A stretch of DNA of 64,000 bases, taken from Streptomyces sp. NBC_00091 (lineage in GTDB: Bacteria; Actinomycetota; Actinomycetes; Streptomycetales; Streptomycetaceae). The stretch covers positions 4,216,001-4,280,000 of the forward strand of contig NZ_JAPEMA010000001.1 of NCBI RefSeq assembly GCF_026343185.1. The letters are read 5' to 3'. The position numbers and the translations under genes are program-made. Positions 27,421-36,195 of the stretch are shown here, piece by piece; positions within the stretch are counted from its first letter, which is position 1; the number at the start of each line of letters is the position of its first letter. Below the pieces are notes generated by a model. It saw only the letters and a program-made list of their open reading frames with translations. It was not told the origin of the DNA and did no database searches.

Positions 27421-28449
27421 ATGGCACAGGCGTACATGACGGAGACGGGGAACGGCGGCTCAGAGCCCGGGCCCTCCCGATCCGGCCTGAAGCGTCGGCT
27501 GGCCGAGCTGGGCCGCGACCGCGGCATCTGGAAGCGCGGCCTCGTGACGGCCGGCGTGGCCGCGCTGATCTCCCTGGTGATGATCTTCCACGCCGAGCTG
27601 CCCAACGACGTGGGCAACCTCGGCAGCCTGACCGAGACCTTCCTGCCCTGGCTGGTCGTGGTCGTGCCGGTCCTGCTGGTCATCGCCGTGATCCGCAAGT
27701 CGGCCACCGCCCTGATCTCGATACTGCTGACCGCCGCGGTGTGGGTGAACCTCTTCGGCGGCCTGGTCAACGACAAGTCGGGCCCCGGCGGCAACCTGAT
27801 GGTCGCCACCCACAACGTCGACGCCGACAACCCCGACCCGCGCGGCACCGCCGAGGCGGTCGCCAAGTCCGGGGCCGACGTGCTGGCCCTGACCGAGCTC
27901 AAGGCGAGCGCCGTCCCCGTCTACGAGAAGGCCCTCGACGGCGTGTACAAGTACCACGCGGTCGAGGGCACGGTCGGCGTGTGGAGCAAGTACCCGCTGA
28001 CCTCCAGCAAGCCCGTCGACATCCGGCTGGGCTGGACCCGGGCCATGCGCACCACCGTCGCCGGCCCCTTCGGCGAGATCGGCGTCTACGTCGCCCACCT
28101 GCCCTCGGTCCGCGTCAAGCTCAACGCCGGTTTCACCGCCAACCAGCGCGACAACAGCGCCGACGCGCTCGGCGCGGCCCTCGCCTCCGAACCGCTGAAG
28201 AACGTCATCCTGCTCGGCGACCTCAACGGCACCATGAACGACCGCGCCCTGTCCGAGGTCACCTCGCAGATGCGCTCCACCCAGGGCGCGGCCGGCGACG
28301 GCTTCGGCTTCAGCTGGCCCGCGCAGTTCCCGATGGCCCGGATCGACCAGATCATGGTCCGCGGGGTGAAGCCGGAGGCCTCCTGGACCCTGCCGCGCAC
28401 GGGCAGCGACCACCTCCCGGTCGCCGCCCGGGTGACCGTACGGAAGTAG
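27421..28449 (+). CDS. Endonuclease/exonuclease/phosphatase family membrane protein
   Basis: The 342-residue protein starts with ~40 cytoplasmic polar residues, then three hydrophobic segments (about residues 43-115), then an exported or lumenal EEP domain. The latter shows MVATHNVDADNPDP, LALTELKA (catalytic Glu), LLGDLNGTMND and a final TGSDHLPVAARV with the catalytic Asp-His. The family cleaves phosphodiester or phosphate esters (nucleases, sphingomyelinases, phosphatases); the substrate here is unknown. An in-frame ATG at 27436 is an alternative start. Confidence 0.88.
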   Translation: MAQAYMTETGNGGSEPGPSRSGLKRRLAELGRDRGIWKRGLVTAGVAALISLVMIFHAELPNDVGNLGSLTETFLPWLVVVVPVLLVIAVIRKSATALISILLTAAVWVNLFGGLVNDKSGPGGNLMVATHNVDADNPDPRGTAEAVAKSGADVLALTELKASAVPVYEKALDGVYKYHAVEGTVGVWSKYPLTSSKPVDIRLGWTRAMRTTVAGPFGEIGVYVAHLPSVRVKLNAGFTANQRDNSADALGAALASEPLKNVILLGDLNGTMNDRALSEVTSQMRSTQGAAGDGFGFSWPAQFPMARIDQIMVRGVKPEASWTLPRTGSDHLPVAARVTVRK

Positions 28450-28485
28450 CCGCCGGGCCGGCGCGGGCGGCGCGGGCGGGGGACC

Positions 28486-30240
28486 CTACGCCTGCTCGCG
28501 CCAGCCGTTGGTGATCGGCAGGCGGCGGTCCTTGCCGAAGCCCTTCGCGGAGATCTTGGTGCCCGGCGGGTACTGGCGGCGCTTGTACTCCGCCGTGTCC
28601 ACCATCCGCAGGGTCCTGACGACCAGCTCCCGGTCGAAGCCGGCCGCGACGATCGCCTCCAGGCCCTGGTCCCGGTCCACGTACAGGTCCAGGATCGCGT
28701 CGAGCACCGGATAGTCCGGCAGCGAGTCCGTGTCCACCTGGTCCGGGCGCAGCTCGGCGCTCGGCGGCTTGACGATCGAGTTCTCCGGGATGGGCGGGGT
28801 CTCGCCCCGCTCGGCCGCCGCCCGGTTGCGGTACCGGGCGAGCCGGAAGACGTCGCTCTTGTAGAGGTCCTTGATCGGACCGTAGGCGCCGACGGAATCC
28901 CCGTAGAGCGTGGAGTAGCCGACGGCCAGCTCGGACTTGTTGCCCGGGGCCAGCACGATGTGGCCCTCCTGGTTGGAGACCGCCATCAGCATGGTGCCGC
29001 GCAGCCGGGACTGGAGGTTCTCCTCGGCCAGGCCGGTCAGGCCCAGCGCCCCCATGTAGGCGTCGAACATCGGCTCGATCGGGACGGTCCGGAGGTTCAG
29101 CCCGGTCCGTACGGCCAGATCGGCGGCGTCGCCCTTGGAGTGCTCCGAGGAGTACTTCGAGGGCATGGCGATGCCGTACACGTTCTGCGCGCCGATCGCG
29201 TCGCAGGCGATGGCCGCGACGAGCGCGGAGTCGATGCCGCCGGAGAGCCCGATCAGGACCGAGCGGAAGCCGTTCTTCCTGACGTACGCGCGCAGGCCCA
29301 CCACCAGCGCGTCGTAGACCTCCTCGTCGTCGTCCAGGCGGTCGGCGTAGCCGCCGGTCACGACCGGCTCGTACGCCTCCACCGGCTCCTCGGAGAGGAT
29401 CACGCGGTCGATGCGCAAGCCGTCGTCGACCACGCCCCCGGGGGCGTCGGCCGGCGCGGCCGGGAGGTCCAGGTCCACCAGGACGCAGCCCTCGGAGAAC
29501 TGCGGGGCGCGGACGATGACCTCGCCGTCGGCGTCGACGACGATCGAGTCGCCGTCGAAGACCAGCTCGTCCTGGCCGCCGATCATCGCCACGTAGGCGA
29601 GGGTGCAGCCGGCCTCCTGGGCGCGCTTGCGGACCAGTTCGAGACGTACGTCGTCCTTGTTGCGCTCGTACGGGGAGGCGTTGATCGAGATCAGCAGCCC
29701 GGCCCCGGCGGAGCGGGTGGCCGGGACGCGGCCGCCCTCCTGCCAGAGGTCCTCGCAGATGGCGAGCGCGACGTCGACCCCGTGCACCCGGACCACCGGC
29801 TGGGTGTCGCCCGGCACGAAGTAGCGGAACTCGTCGAAGACGCCGTAGTTGGGGAGGTGGTGCTTGGCGAACCGCAGGACGACCTCGCCGCCGTACAGCA
29901 CGGCGGCCGCGTTCTCCGGGGAGCCGGCCGGGCGGCCGAGCCGCGGGGCGGCCCGCTCGCTGCGGTCGAGGTAGCCGACGACGACGGGAAGCCCGCCGAG
30001 CCCCTCGTCCGCCAGTCGCCGGGCGAGCTCGACCAGGGCGGTGCGGGACGCGTCGACGAAGGAGGCCCGCAGGGCCAGGTCCTCGACGGGGTACCCGGTC
30101 AGCGTCATCTCCGGGAACGCCACGAGGTGGGCGCCCTGCTCGGCGGAGTGCCGCGTCCAGTGGACGACCGAGTCGGCGTTGGCGGCGATGTCGCCGACCC
30201 GCGAGTCGATCTGATTCAGAGCCAGGCGAAGTTGGGGCAC
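28486..30240 (-). CDS. nadE: Glutamine-dependent NAD+ synthetase
   Basis: The 584-residue cytosolic enzyme has an N-terminal nitrilase-type glutaminase domain (about 1-270) with the triad Glu in FPEMTLTGYP, Lys in KHHLPNYGVFDE and Cys in LAICEDLW. The C-terminal ATP-pyrophosphatase domain has IGLSGGIDSALV near residue 330. It amidates deamido-NAD with ammonia from glutamine, the last step of NAD synthesis. Length and architecture are those of the actinobacterial glutamine-dependent form. Confidence 0.96.
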   Translation of the reverse strand: MPQLRLALNQIDSRVGDIAANADSVVHWTRHSAEQGAHLVAFPEMTLTGYPVEDLALRASFVDASRTALVELARRLADEGLGGLPVVVGYLDRSERAAPRLGRPAGSPENAAAVLYGGEVVLRFAKHHLPNYGVFDEFRYFVPGDTQPVVRVHGVDVALAICEDLWQEGGRVPATRSAGAGLLISINASPYERNKDDVRLELVRKRAQEAGCTLAYVAMIGGQDELVFDGDSIVVDADGEVIVRAPQFSEGCVLVDLDLPAAPADAPGGVVDDGLRIDRVILSEEPVEAYEPVVTGGYADRLDDDEEVYDALVVGLRAYVRKNGFRSVLIGLSGGIDSALVAAIACDAIGAQNVYGIAMPSKYSSEHSKGDAADLAVRTGLNLRTVPIEPMFDAYMGALGLTGLAEENLQSRLRGTMLMAVSNQEGHIVLAPGNKSELAVGYSTLYGDSVGAYGPIKDLYKSDVFRLARYRNRAAAERGETPPIPENSIVKPPSAELRPDQVDTDSLPDYPVLDAILDLYVDRDQGLEAIVAAGFDRELVVRTLRMVDTAEYKRRQYPPGTKISAKGFGKDRRLPITNGWREQA

Positions 30241-30321
30241 GGAACCCAGTCTAATCGTCTTTCTGACGCGATGTCCTGGGCCCCGGCCGTTCCGGTACGG
30301 ATTCCCCTACGGGTACGGGGC

Positions 30322-31608
30322 TCAGCCGATGGGCCCGCTGAACTTCGCCGGGGGCAGCAGGACGCCGGGGGAGAGCTCCGCGCTGATGCTCTTGGTGCCC
30401 ACGGGGACCTCGAAGGCGGCGCTGCCGGCGGCCGACTCGCCCGGCTGGATCACGCCCTCGAACCGCTTCGGCATCCGGCCGTCGAAGACGAGCTTGCCGG
30501 CCTTGCCCTTGTCGTCGCGGACCTCGGGAATCGAGTGGATGACGCGGTGGGGCTTGTCCGAGTTGTTGGTGATGGTGAAGGGCACCTGCACCGCGTTGCC
30601 CACCTCGACCCACTCGTTGGCCGTGGTGTACTTCCGCGGCTCCCCGAGGCTCACCTGGATGCCGTTGGGGTAGCTGTACGTACGGCCGAAGGGGAGCGGG
30701 GTGCTCATGCCCGGGCCCGTCGAGGGGGTGGGGTACGGGTCCGCGTACTCCTCGTCGTCCTCGTAGTAGTCGGGGTCCTCGTACTCCTCGTCCCAGTCCG
30801 GGTCGACGGCCCGGCGGTCGACGGAGTGCTCGACGGCCGTGTCGATGAGGGCGACGGTGAAGAACCAGCCGCCGACGGTGGCGCCGAGGCTGAGCACGCC
30901 GAGGACGACGCCCACGACGGACATCACCTTGCGCGGGGCGCCGGACCGGGCGCGCACCAGGGCGGCGATGCCGAGGCCGAGGCCGGTGAGCCCGAGGAGG
31001 GCGCCGACCCAGAACACGAACGGGATGAGGGCCACCGGGACGGCCGCGATGCCCAGGATCAGCGAGGCGACGGCCATCCCGTTGGAGGGCGCGGCGGGCA
31101 CGGGCTGGAAGCCGGGGTACCCCGGGTAGGCGGGGTAAGCGGGGTGGCCGGGGTAGCCGGGGTAGCCGGGGTAGCCGGGGTACGGCGCCTGGCCGGGCTG
31201 CCCCCAGGCACCGGCGGGCGGCGCGGCCGGGCCGGGCGGCGCGGGGGCGACCGGTGCGAACCCCGACGGGGGCGCGTCCGGGGCGGGCGCCGCGAAGGGG
31301 TTGTACTCCTCGGCCGGCCCGGCGGGCTGCGCCTGCGGTGCCTCAACGGGCGGAACCTGCACGGGCGGCGCCTCCGCGGGCGGCGCCTCCGCGGGCGGCG
31401 CCTCTGCGGGCGGCGCCTCCACGGGCGGCGCCTCCGCCGGCGGGGCGGCCTTCTCGAGCGACGGTCCCGCCGGCTCGGGTGCGGGCTCCGGGGCCTGCGC
31501 CCGCGGGGTCTTCTCCAGCGACGTCTTCGCCGCCTCGGGTATGGGCGTGCCCTCGGGCTCGGTCGGCGGACCGGAAGGGCTGTCGGGCGGGTTCGGGGGC
31601 GTGCTCAT
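30322..31608 (-). CDS. Proline-rich membrane protein with DUF4190-like and DUF4352-like regions
   Basis: The 428-residue protein has a very Pro/Glu/Ala-rich cytoplasmic half, including a run of EAPPAEAPP units and YPGYPGYPGHPAYP repeats. Two hydrophobic segments follow (SNGMAVASLILGIAAVPVALIPFVFWVGALLGLTGLGLGIAAL and VMSVVGVVLGVLSLGATVGGWFF regions). A C-terminal extracellular beta domain begins at YSYPNGIQVSLGEP. Such proteins are common in streptomycetes; function unknown. The start at 31608 removes an upstream reading-frame extension with no family support. Confidence 0.78.
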   Translation of the reverse strand: MSTPPNPPDSPSGPPTEPEGTPIPEAAKTSLEKTPRAQAPEPAPEPAGPSLEKAAPPAEAPPVEAPPAEAPPAEAPPAEAPPVQVPPVEAPQAQPAGPAEEYNPFAAPAPDAPPSGFAPVAPAPPGPAAPPAGAWGQPGQAPYPGYPGYPGYPGHPAYPAYPGYPGFQPVPAAPSNGMAVASLILGIAAVPVALIPFVFWVGALLGLTGLGLGIAALVRARSGAPRKVMSVVGVVLGVLSLGATVGGWFFTVALIDTAVEHSVDRRAVDPDWDEEYEDPDYYEDDEEYADPYPTPSTGPGMSTPLPFGRTYSYPNGIQVSLGEPRKYTTANEWVEVGNAVQVPFTITNNSDKPHRVIHSIPEVRDDKGKAGKLVFDGRMPKRFEGVIQPGESAAGSAAFEVPVGTKSISAELSPGVLLPPAKFSGPIG

Positions 31609-31915
31609 ACCTGGCGGCGTCCTTGGAGTGCGGCGTACGGAGCGCGGAACGCGGTGTACGGACGATGTCGGCAGCCTGCCACGCCCTCCGGCCCCCTCCA
31701 ACCGGATTGGCCCCCGGCCCCGCACGGGCGGCGGGAAATCGGCCGATGTGCCGGAATCGGGAGACCCGCCCGGGGAACGCGGCCGTCCGCGCACACGTTC
31801 TCCCGGTGTGGGACTCGGCCGGACGGCCCAGGGCGCGCATCCCGGCGATCCCCAGCAGCGGCGCCGCGAGCGGCGCCGCACGCCAACGCCGGATCTGCTG
31901 AGGATCATTCACCCC
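31609..31915. other. Divergent intergenic region
   Basis: About 307 bases between the DUF4352-like gene and the DUF998 gene. Only GC-rich sequence with short imperfect repeats (GCGTACGGAGCGCGGA type) is visible. No gene, operator or RNA element is recognised. Confidence 0.5.
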
Positions 31916-32626
31916 ATGCGTACACACCGCCCCGAAAGGGGCGAACGGCCCAGGACCTGGCCCGTCGCCCTCCTCGTCGGCCTCGGCGCGGCCGCCTACA
32001 CCGCATGGGTGCTCGAAGTCGTCCTCTCCACCGGCCTCAACCCCATCGAGACCTACGTCAGCGAACTCGCCGCCCAGGACCAGCCCCTCGGCGGCCTCTT
32101 CCGGGCCACCGACTTCACCGCGGGCCTGCTCGTCTTCCTCGGCGGGCTGCTCGCCCTGGCGCGCCTCGTCCGCCATCCCGAATCCCGCCGCCCCTGGGCG
32201 GTCGCCGGCTGGGCCGGGGTCACCCTCTTCGGCGCGGCCACCGCCGCCGACGCCTGGCTGCCGCTCAGCTGCCAGCCGACCGCCGACCCCGAGTGCGCCG
32301 CCCGCGAGACCGCCGGACTGGTCCCGGCCACCCATCAGGCCCACGCCGTCAGCAGCAGCCTCGCCATGACCGGAGCTCTCCTCGGGATAGTGGCCCTCAC
32401 CGTCGCCGCCCGGCGCTACGGACGGCTGGCGCCCCTCGCCCGCTACGGCCCCGCCCTGGTCGTCATGGAACTGCTCGCCACCGTCTGGACCCTGACGGCC
32501 ATCTCCCTGTTCACCGCCGGGCGCGGGACCTGGGCGCTCGGCGCCGGGCAGCGGCTCCAGGTGCTGCTGGTCGCGCTCTGGCTGGGGCTGCTGGCCCACT
32601 CCGTCCACAAGGAGCGCCGAACGTGA
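31916..32626 (+). CDS. DUF998 family membrane protein
   Basis: The 236-residue protein has about six hydrophobic segments and the DUF998 hallmark YVSELAAQDQPLGGLFRATDF after the first segment. Three Cys lie in an external loop (CQPTADPECAARETAG), possibly a disulfide. No enzymatic role is known. The stop overlaps the GTG start of the alpha/beta hydrolase gene by 4 bases, so the two are translationally coupled. Confidence 0.82.
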   Translation: MRTHRPERGERPRTWPVALLVGLGAAAYTAWVLEVVLSTGLNPIETYVSELAAQDQPLGGLFRATDFTAGLLVFLGGLLALARLVRHPESRRPWAVAGWAGVTLFGAATAADAWLPLSCQPTADPECAARETAGLVPATHQAHAVSSSLAMTGALLGIVALTVAARRYGRLAPLARYGPALVVMELLATVWTLTAISLFTAGRGTWALGAGQRLQVLLVALWLGLLAHSVHKERRT

Positions 32627-33489
32627 GCCGCCCGGACCGGTTCGTCCGGGTGGAGGGGGTCCCGCTGCACGTGGTGGTCGAGGGCGCCGGGCCCGCCGTG
32701 GTGCTGAGCGCCGGGCTGGCCATGGCCTGGTTCGACTGGGACCCGGTCGCCGCACTGCTCGCGGCCCGGGGCCGCACCGTGATCCGCTTCGACCGCCCCG
32801 GGCACGGGCTGAGCGCCCCGGCGACCGAGCCGCCGAGCACCGCCGGGGAGGCCCGCCGGATCGCCGGCCTGCTGGACGCGCTGGGCCTGGGCGGCGCACC
32901 CGTCACCGTCGTCGGGCACTCCCTCGCCGGCTTCCACGCCGAGGCCTTCGCCCGCCTCCACCCGGAGCGCACCGCCGCCCTGGTCCTGGTCGACTCCAGC
33001 GTGGAGGAGGCCCCCCGTACGGTGCTGCCCGCCGCGCTGCGCACCGGCGCCGCCCGCGCGCTCGGCCGGGCCGTCACCGCCGCCGGGCTGCCGGCCGCGC
33101 TGGGGCCCGCACTGCGGCGCGGCGCCGTCCGGGCCTCCCGGGCCGGCGGGGGTGCCGGCGGGGCCGGGGACCCGGCCGCGCGGGACCTCGTACGCCGCTG
33201 CTACCGCACGGGCCGGGTCTGGCGCGGGGCCCTGCTGGAGAACTCCCGCTACCCCGACATGGCCGCCGAGCTGCTCGCCCTGCGCGGGGAGCGCCCGCTG
33301 ACCGCCCCCGCGACCGTCCTCGCCGGGTACGACGGCTCGGCGGGCGGCGCCGCCCTGCGCTGGCTCGGCCGCCAGGCGGCGCTGGCCGACGCGCTCGGCG
33401 CCCGCTTCGAGGTCGCCGAACCGTCCGGGCACCTGGTCATGCTGGACCGCCCGCACCAGGTGGCACGGGCGGTCCTGCACACGCCCTAG
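32623..33489 (+). CDS. Alpha/beta hydrolase
   Basis: A GTG start overlapping the DUF998 stop gives 288 residues of the alpha/beta hydrolase fold. The nucleophile elbow is GHSLAGFHAEAF (Ser near residue 105), the oxyanion region FDRPGHGLS, and a catalytic His is expected in EPSGHLVMLDRP. The substrate is unknown. The TAG stop is also the left edge of a MITE-like insertion, so the original 3' end may have been altered. Confidence 0.88.
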   Translation: MSRPDRFVRVEGVPLHVVVEGAGPAVVLSAGLAMAWFDWDPVAALLAARGRTVIRFDRPGHGLSAPATEPPSTAGEARRIAGLLDALGLGGAPVTVVGHSLAGFHAEAFARLHPERTAALVLVDSSVEEAPRTVLPAALRTGAARALGRAVTAAGLPAALGPALRRGAVRASRAGGGAGGAGDPAARDLVRRCYRTGRVWRGALLENSRYPDMAAELLALRGERPLTAPATVLAGYDGSAGGAALRWLGRQAALADALGARFEVAEPSGHLVMLDRPHQVARAVLHTP

Positions 33490-33650
33490 TGCTGTGACCG
33501 GAATGGTTCACCGGGTCACGGCGCCCGGCACGGCACCTCGCCGCGTTGTCGGACCGCGCAAGTACGTCCAGTACGAGACGCGGTCCTCCGCCTTGCGATG
33601 CACCGCACCGGACACCGCGACCCGGCAAACCTTTCCGGCCACAGCACTAG
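33486..33650. mobile_element. MITE-like element A (165 bp)
   Basis: The element begins CTAGTGCTGTGACCGGAA and ends with its near-perfect inverted copy (33633-33650), 17 of 18 bases matching. Both ends are CTAG. It encodes no protein. Its ~100-bp core, read on the minus strand, is clearly homologous to the core of element B at 48461-48654, although the terminal repeats of the two differ. Its left CTAG supplies the stop codon of the hydrolase gene. A non-autonomous transposon remnant is the simplest reading. Confidence 0.8.
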
Positions 33651-33659
33651 AGAGGGGTG

Positions 33660-34079
33660 TCAGCCCTTCGCGTAGACCTCGTGCGCCCAGCCCGCTATCT
33701 GTTCCTCGGAGAGGTGCTTGGCCAGGTCGGCCTCGCTGATCATGCCGACGAGCCGCTTGTTCCGGATCACCGGCAGCCGGCGGATCTTGTGGCTCTGCAT
33801 CTCCTCCAGCACCTGGCTGACGTCCGCGCCCGCGTCGATCCAGCGCGGGGTGCCCTTGGCCATGTCGCCGGCCGTCACCCTCGCCGGGTTGTGCCCCTTG
33901 GCCACACAGCCCACCACGATGTCGCGGTCGGTCAGGATGCCGCAGAGCCGTTCGGTCTTGTCGCTGATGGGCAGCGCGCCCACGTTCAGTCGGGCCATCA
34001 GCTGCGCGGCCCGGTCCAGGGTCTCGGTGGCCGGAATCCACTGGGCCCCGGGGTGCATGATGTCTCCGGCGGTGGTCAT
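33660..34079 (-). CDS. CBS domain pair protein
   Basis: The 139-residue protein consists of two CBS domains: MHPGAQWIPATETLDRAAQLM...GILTDRDIV and MAKGTPRWIDAGADVSQVLEEM...LVGMISEADL. CBS pairs bind adenosine nucleotides and act as energy or redox sensors. No effector domain is fused. The start at 34079 has GGGAGG about ten bases upstream. Element A ends ten bases from its stop, so it may also affect its termination. Confidence 0.9.
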   Translation of the reverse strand: MTTAGDIMHPGAQWIPATETLDRAAQLMARLNVGALPISDKTERLCGILTDRDIVVGCVAKGHNPARVTAGDMAKGTPRWIDAGADVSQVLEEMQSHKIRRLPVIRNKRLVGMISEADLAKHLSEEQIAGWAHEVYAKG

Positions 34080-34252
34080 CGCGTAAACCTCCCGAACGAG
34101 CGGCCGTCGCGGCGGACGCGAACGCGCCCGCCTCGGCGTCCCCATCCTCATTCGGCCGTCCGGAGTACGCGACCCGGCGTGACGGGTACAGGGCCGTACG
34201 GGTGAGAGGGCGGTCCGCGCACGCCCTCCCACCCGCTCCGGGAGCGGTCGCG

Positions 34253-34927
34253 TCACCCGCGCGGCGCGGCCCCGCGCCCGCGGAGCATGTCCGCCATCAG
34301 GGTCAGCTCCGACTGCTGCGCCTCGACCATGCCCTGCGCCAGGGCCTTCTCCGCCGGGGTGCCGCACTGGCGGGCGCAGCCCTCGGCCATGGCGACGCCG
34401 CCCTTGTGGTGGTCGGTCATCAGCTGGAGGTACAGCACCTCGGCGTCCCGGCCGCCGGCCGCGCCGAGCTTCCCGAGCTCCTCCTTGGTGGCCATGCCGG
34501 GCATCAGCGCGCCGGGCTTGGCGGCGGCGTGCCCCCCGTGGCCCGCGGATCCCCCGTGCCCCTGCGCGGACGCCATCCAGGACATCGGCGGCTCGTCGGC
34601 CACCACCTTCGGCAGCCCCCACAGGTCCAGCCAGCCCAGCAGCATGCCGCGCTGGTTGGCCTGGGTGTTCGCGATGTCGTACGCGAGCGCGCGCACGGCC
34701 TCGTCCTGGGTGCGGTCGCGGACGATGAAGGACATCTCCACCGCCTGCTGGTGGTGCACCGCCATGTCCCGGGCGAAGCCCGCGTCCGGCGAGTGGAGGG
34801 CCGGGGCGGCGGCCGCGGAGCCGCCGCGGCCGCCGTCCGGGCCGTTCGCGGTGGCGACCGTGGCCCCCACCGCGAACAGCACGGCCAGGACCACGGCCGC
34901 GCCCGCCACCCAGTACGTACGGGTCAC
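34253..34927 (-). CDS. DUF305 family secreted or anchored protein
   Basis: The 224-residue protein has an N-terminal hydrophobic anchor (VAGAAVVLAVLFAVGATVA) and a helical DUF305 domain. The family His/Met motifs are visible: FARDMAVHHQQAVEMS and LMTDHHKGGVAMAEG, with HGGSAGHGGHA and MPGM in the connecting loop. The fold is ferritin-like; some members are linked to copper, which is an inference here. Its start overlaps the DUF3105 stop by 4 bases, so the two act together. Confidence 0.9.
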   Translation of the reverse strand: MTRTYWVAGAAVVLAVLFAVGATVATANGPDGGRGGSAAAAPALHSPDAGFARDMAVHHQQAVEMSFIVRDRTQDEAVRALAYDIANTQANQRGMLLGWLDLWGLPKVVADEPPMSWMASAQGHGGSAGHGGHAAAKPGALMPGMATKEELGKLGAAGGRDAEVLYLQLMTDHHKGGVAMAEGCARQCGTPAEKALAQGMVEAQQSELTLMADMLRGRGAAPRG

Positions 34928-35574
34928 TTTTCGGCCAGCCCGTTGGTGCAGGCGGCGCCCGGCTCGGGGGTCTGCTGGCCCTGCACGTACTTGGTGAAAA
35001 ACTGCGCCACGCGCGGGTCGTCCGCCGTGTCGACCGTCAGCTGCTTGCCCCAGGCGCTGAGCATGATCGCCCCGGCCTGCTCCTTGTCGGGGCTCATCAG
35101 CGTGTACGGGGTCTTGCCGACCTTCTCCGCGAGCTTGTCGACCTCGCCCTTGGCGGCCTTGTCGTTGTACGTCACCCAGACCGCGCCGTGCTCCAGCGAG
35201 TGGACGGCGTTCACCTCGGGGATCGGGTTCTTGTAGACGTCGCCGTCGCAGTTCATCCAGCGGGGGTGGTGGTCGCCGCCGACGGGCGGGTTCATCTCGT
35301 ACTTGACCGGGGTCTCGACGTGGTTGCGGCCGAGGTTCTTCGCGTCCCAGGTCTGCTCGCCGGAGACCGGCGCCTTGCGCGCCGCCAGCTCGTCCTTCTC
35401 CTTCTGCTTCTGCTCGATCAGCAGCCAGGACCCGAATCCGACGAGTCCGGCGACGATCGCCGTCGAGATGCCGATCGCCAGGAACTTGTTGCGCCGCTCG
35501 CGCGCCCGGTCGGCGCGGCGCATCTCGGCTATGCGGTTCTGGCGGGAGTTCTTGTCTGACGTCCTGCTGGCCAT
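34924..35574 (-). CDS. DUF3105 family membrane-anchored protein
   Basis: The 216-residue protein has a basic cytoplasmic N-terminus, one membrane helix (FLAIGISTAIVAGLVGFGSWLL) and an external DUF3105 domain. Characteristic features are PPVGGDHHPRWMNCDG and AVHSLEHGAVWVTY, which hold conserved His and Cys likely to bind metal. The start at 35574 is followed by the typical RTSDKNSRQNRIAEMRRADR. It is the upstream partner of the DUF305 gene. Confidence 0.92.
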   Translation of the reverse strand: MASRTSDKNSRQNRIAEMRRADRARERRNKFLAIGISTAIVAGLVGFGSWLLIEQKQKEKDELAARKAPVSGEQTWDAKNLGRNHVETPVKYEMNPPVGGDHHPRWMNCDGDVYKNPIPEVNAVHSLEHGAVWVTYNDKAAKGEVDKLAEKVGKTPYTLMSPDKEQAGAIMLSAWGKQLTVDTADDPRVAQFFTKYVQGQQTPEPGAACTNGLAEK

Positions 35575-35645
35575 GTGCCCTGGTTCCTTCTGCTGAGGGG
35601 GGTGTGGGTGTGGAGCCGGTGGTGCCGTCTGGTGCGCCGGAGCGC

Positions 35646-36020
35646 TCAGGTCCGCAGCACTTGCAGGACGTGCAGGCCGGGGGCGCGCGCGAGGGTCCCG
35701 GGCGGCCGCACCGGCCCCGCGGCGGAGCCCGGGCGGGCGGCGGGCGCCGGTCCGCTCCGCGGCAGGGCCACGGCGGGCGGCGGGGCGGGCAGCACGGCCC
35801 GGGTCACGTGGGAGAGCGGGGAACAGCCCGGCAGGTCGTACGGGGACACGCAGGTGGCGTGCGCGCCGTGCCCGGCGTGCACCCGTCCGGGTTCCGCCGC
35901 GGGCCGCGCGCACAGGAACGCCACGCCGGCCGCCACCCCGAAGACGATCAGCAGCAGGAGGGAGGCGCGACGGAGGGGACGCCCGTGGCGCCCGCTGCGC
36001 GTGTGCTCCCAGCCCCCCAT
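35646..36020 (-). CDS. Hypothetical membrane-anchored protein
   Basis: A 124-residue frame with a basic N-terminus, one hydrophobic segment (ASLLLLIVFGVAAGVAFLCA) and an external region with HAGHGAHATC and GC residues, then Pro/Ala-rich sequence. It lies 71 bases upstream of the DUF3105 gene on the same strand, so it may be first in that operon. No Shine-Dalgarno is seen and the product is not a recognised family; it could be an accidental frame. Confidence 0.5.
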   Translation of the reverse strand: MGGWEHTRSGRHGRPLRRASLLLLIVFGVAAGVAFLCARPAAEPGRVHAGHGAHATCVSPYDLPGCSPLSHVTRAVLPAPPPAVALPRSGPAPAARPGSAAGPVRPPGTLARAPGLHVLQVLRT

Positions 36021-36195
36021 GGGCGCCGATGGTAATGCTCATGACGGGCCCTGGGTCAGAGCGGGGGTGCCATCGGCCTTGGGGGGTGCGTAATGTGGCG
36101 GAAACCACCACTGGCGATACTGGACGGGCCCGACTGCGCTCCCCGTCCCTTTGGGGTGGTGGTGCACAGATCGTCTGAACTGCGAGGATGAAGGC

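Noticed and set aside
31131..31190. Tandem GGGGTAGCC-type repeats resembling a CRISPR or satellite array
   Set aside because: They encode the YPGYPG repeats of the Pro-rich protein in frame; there are no spacers.
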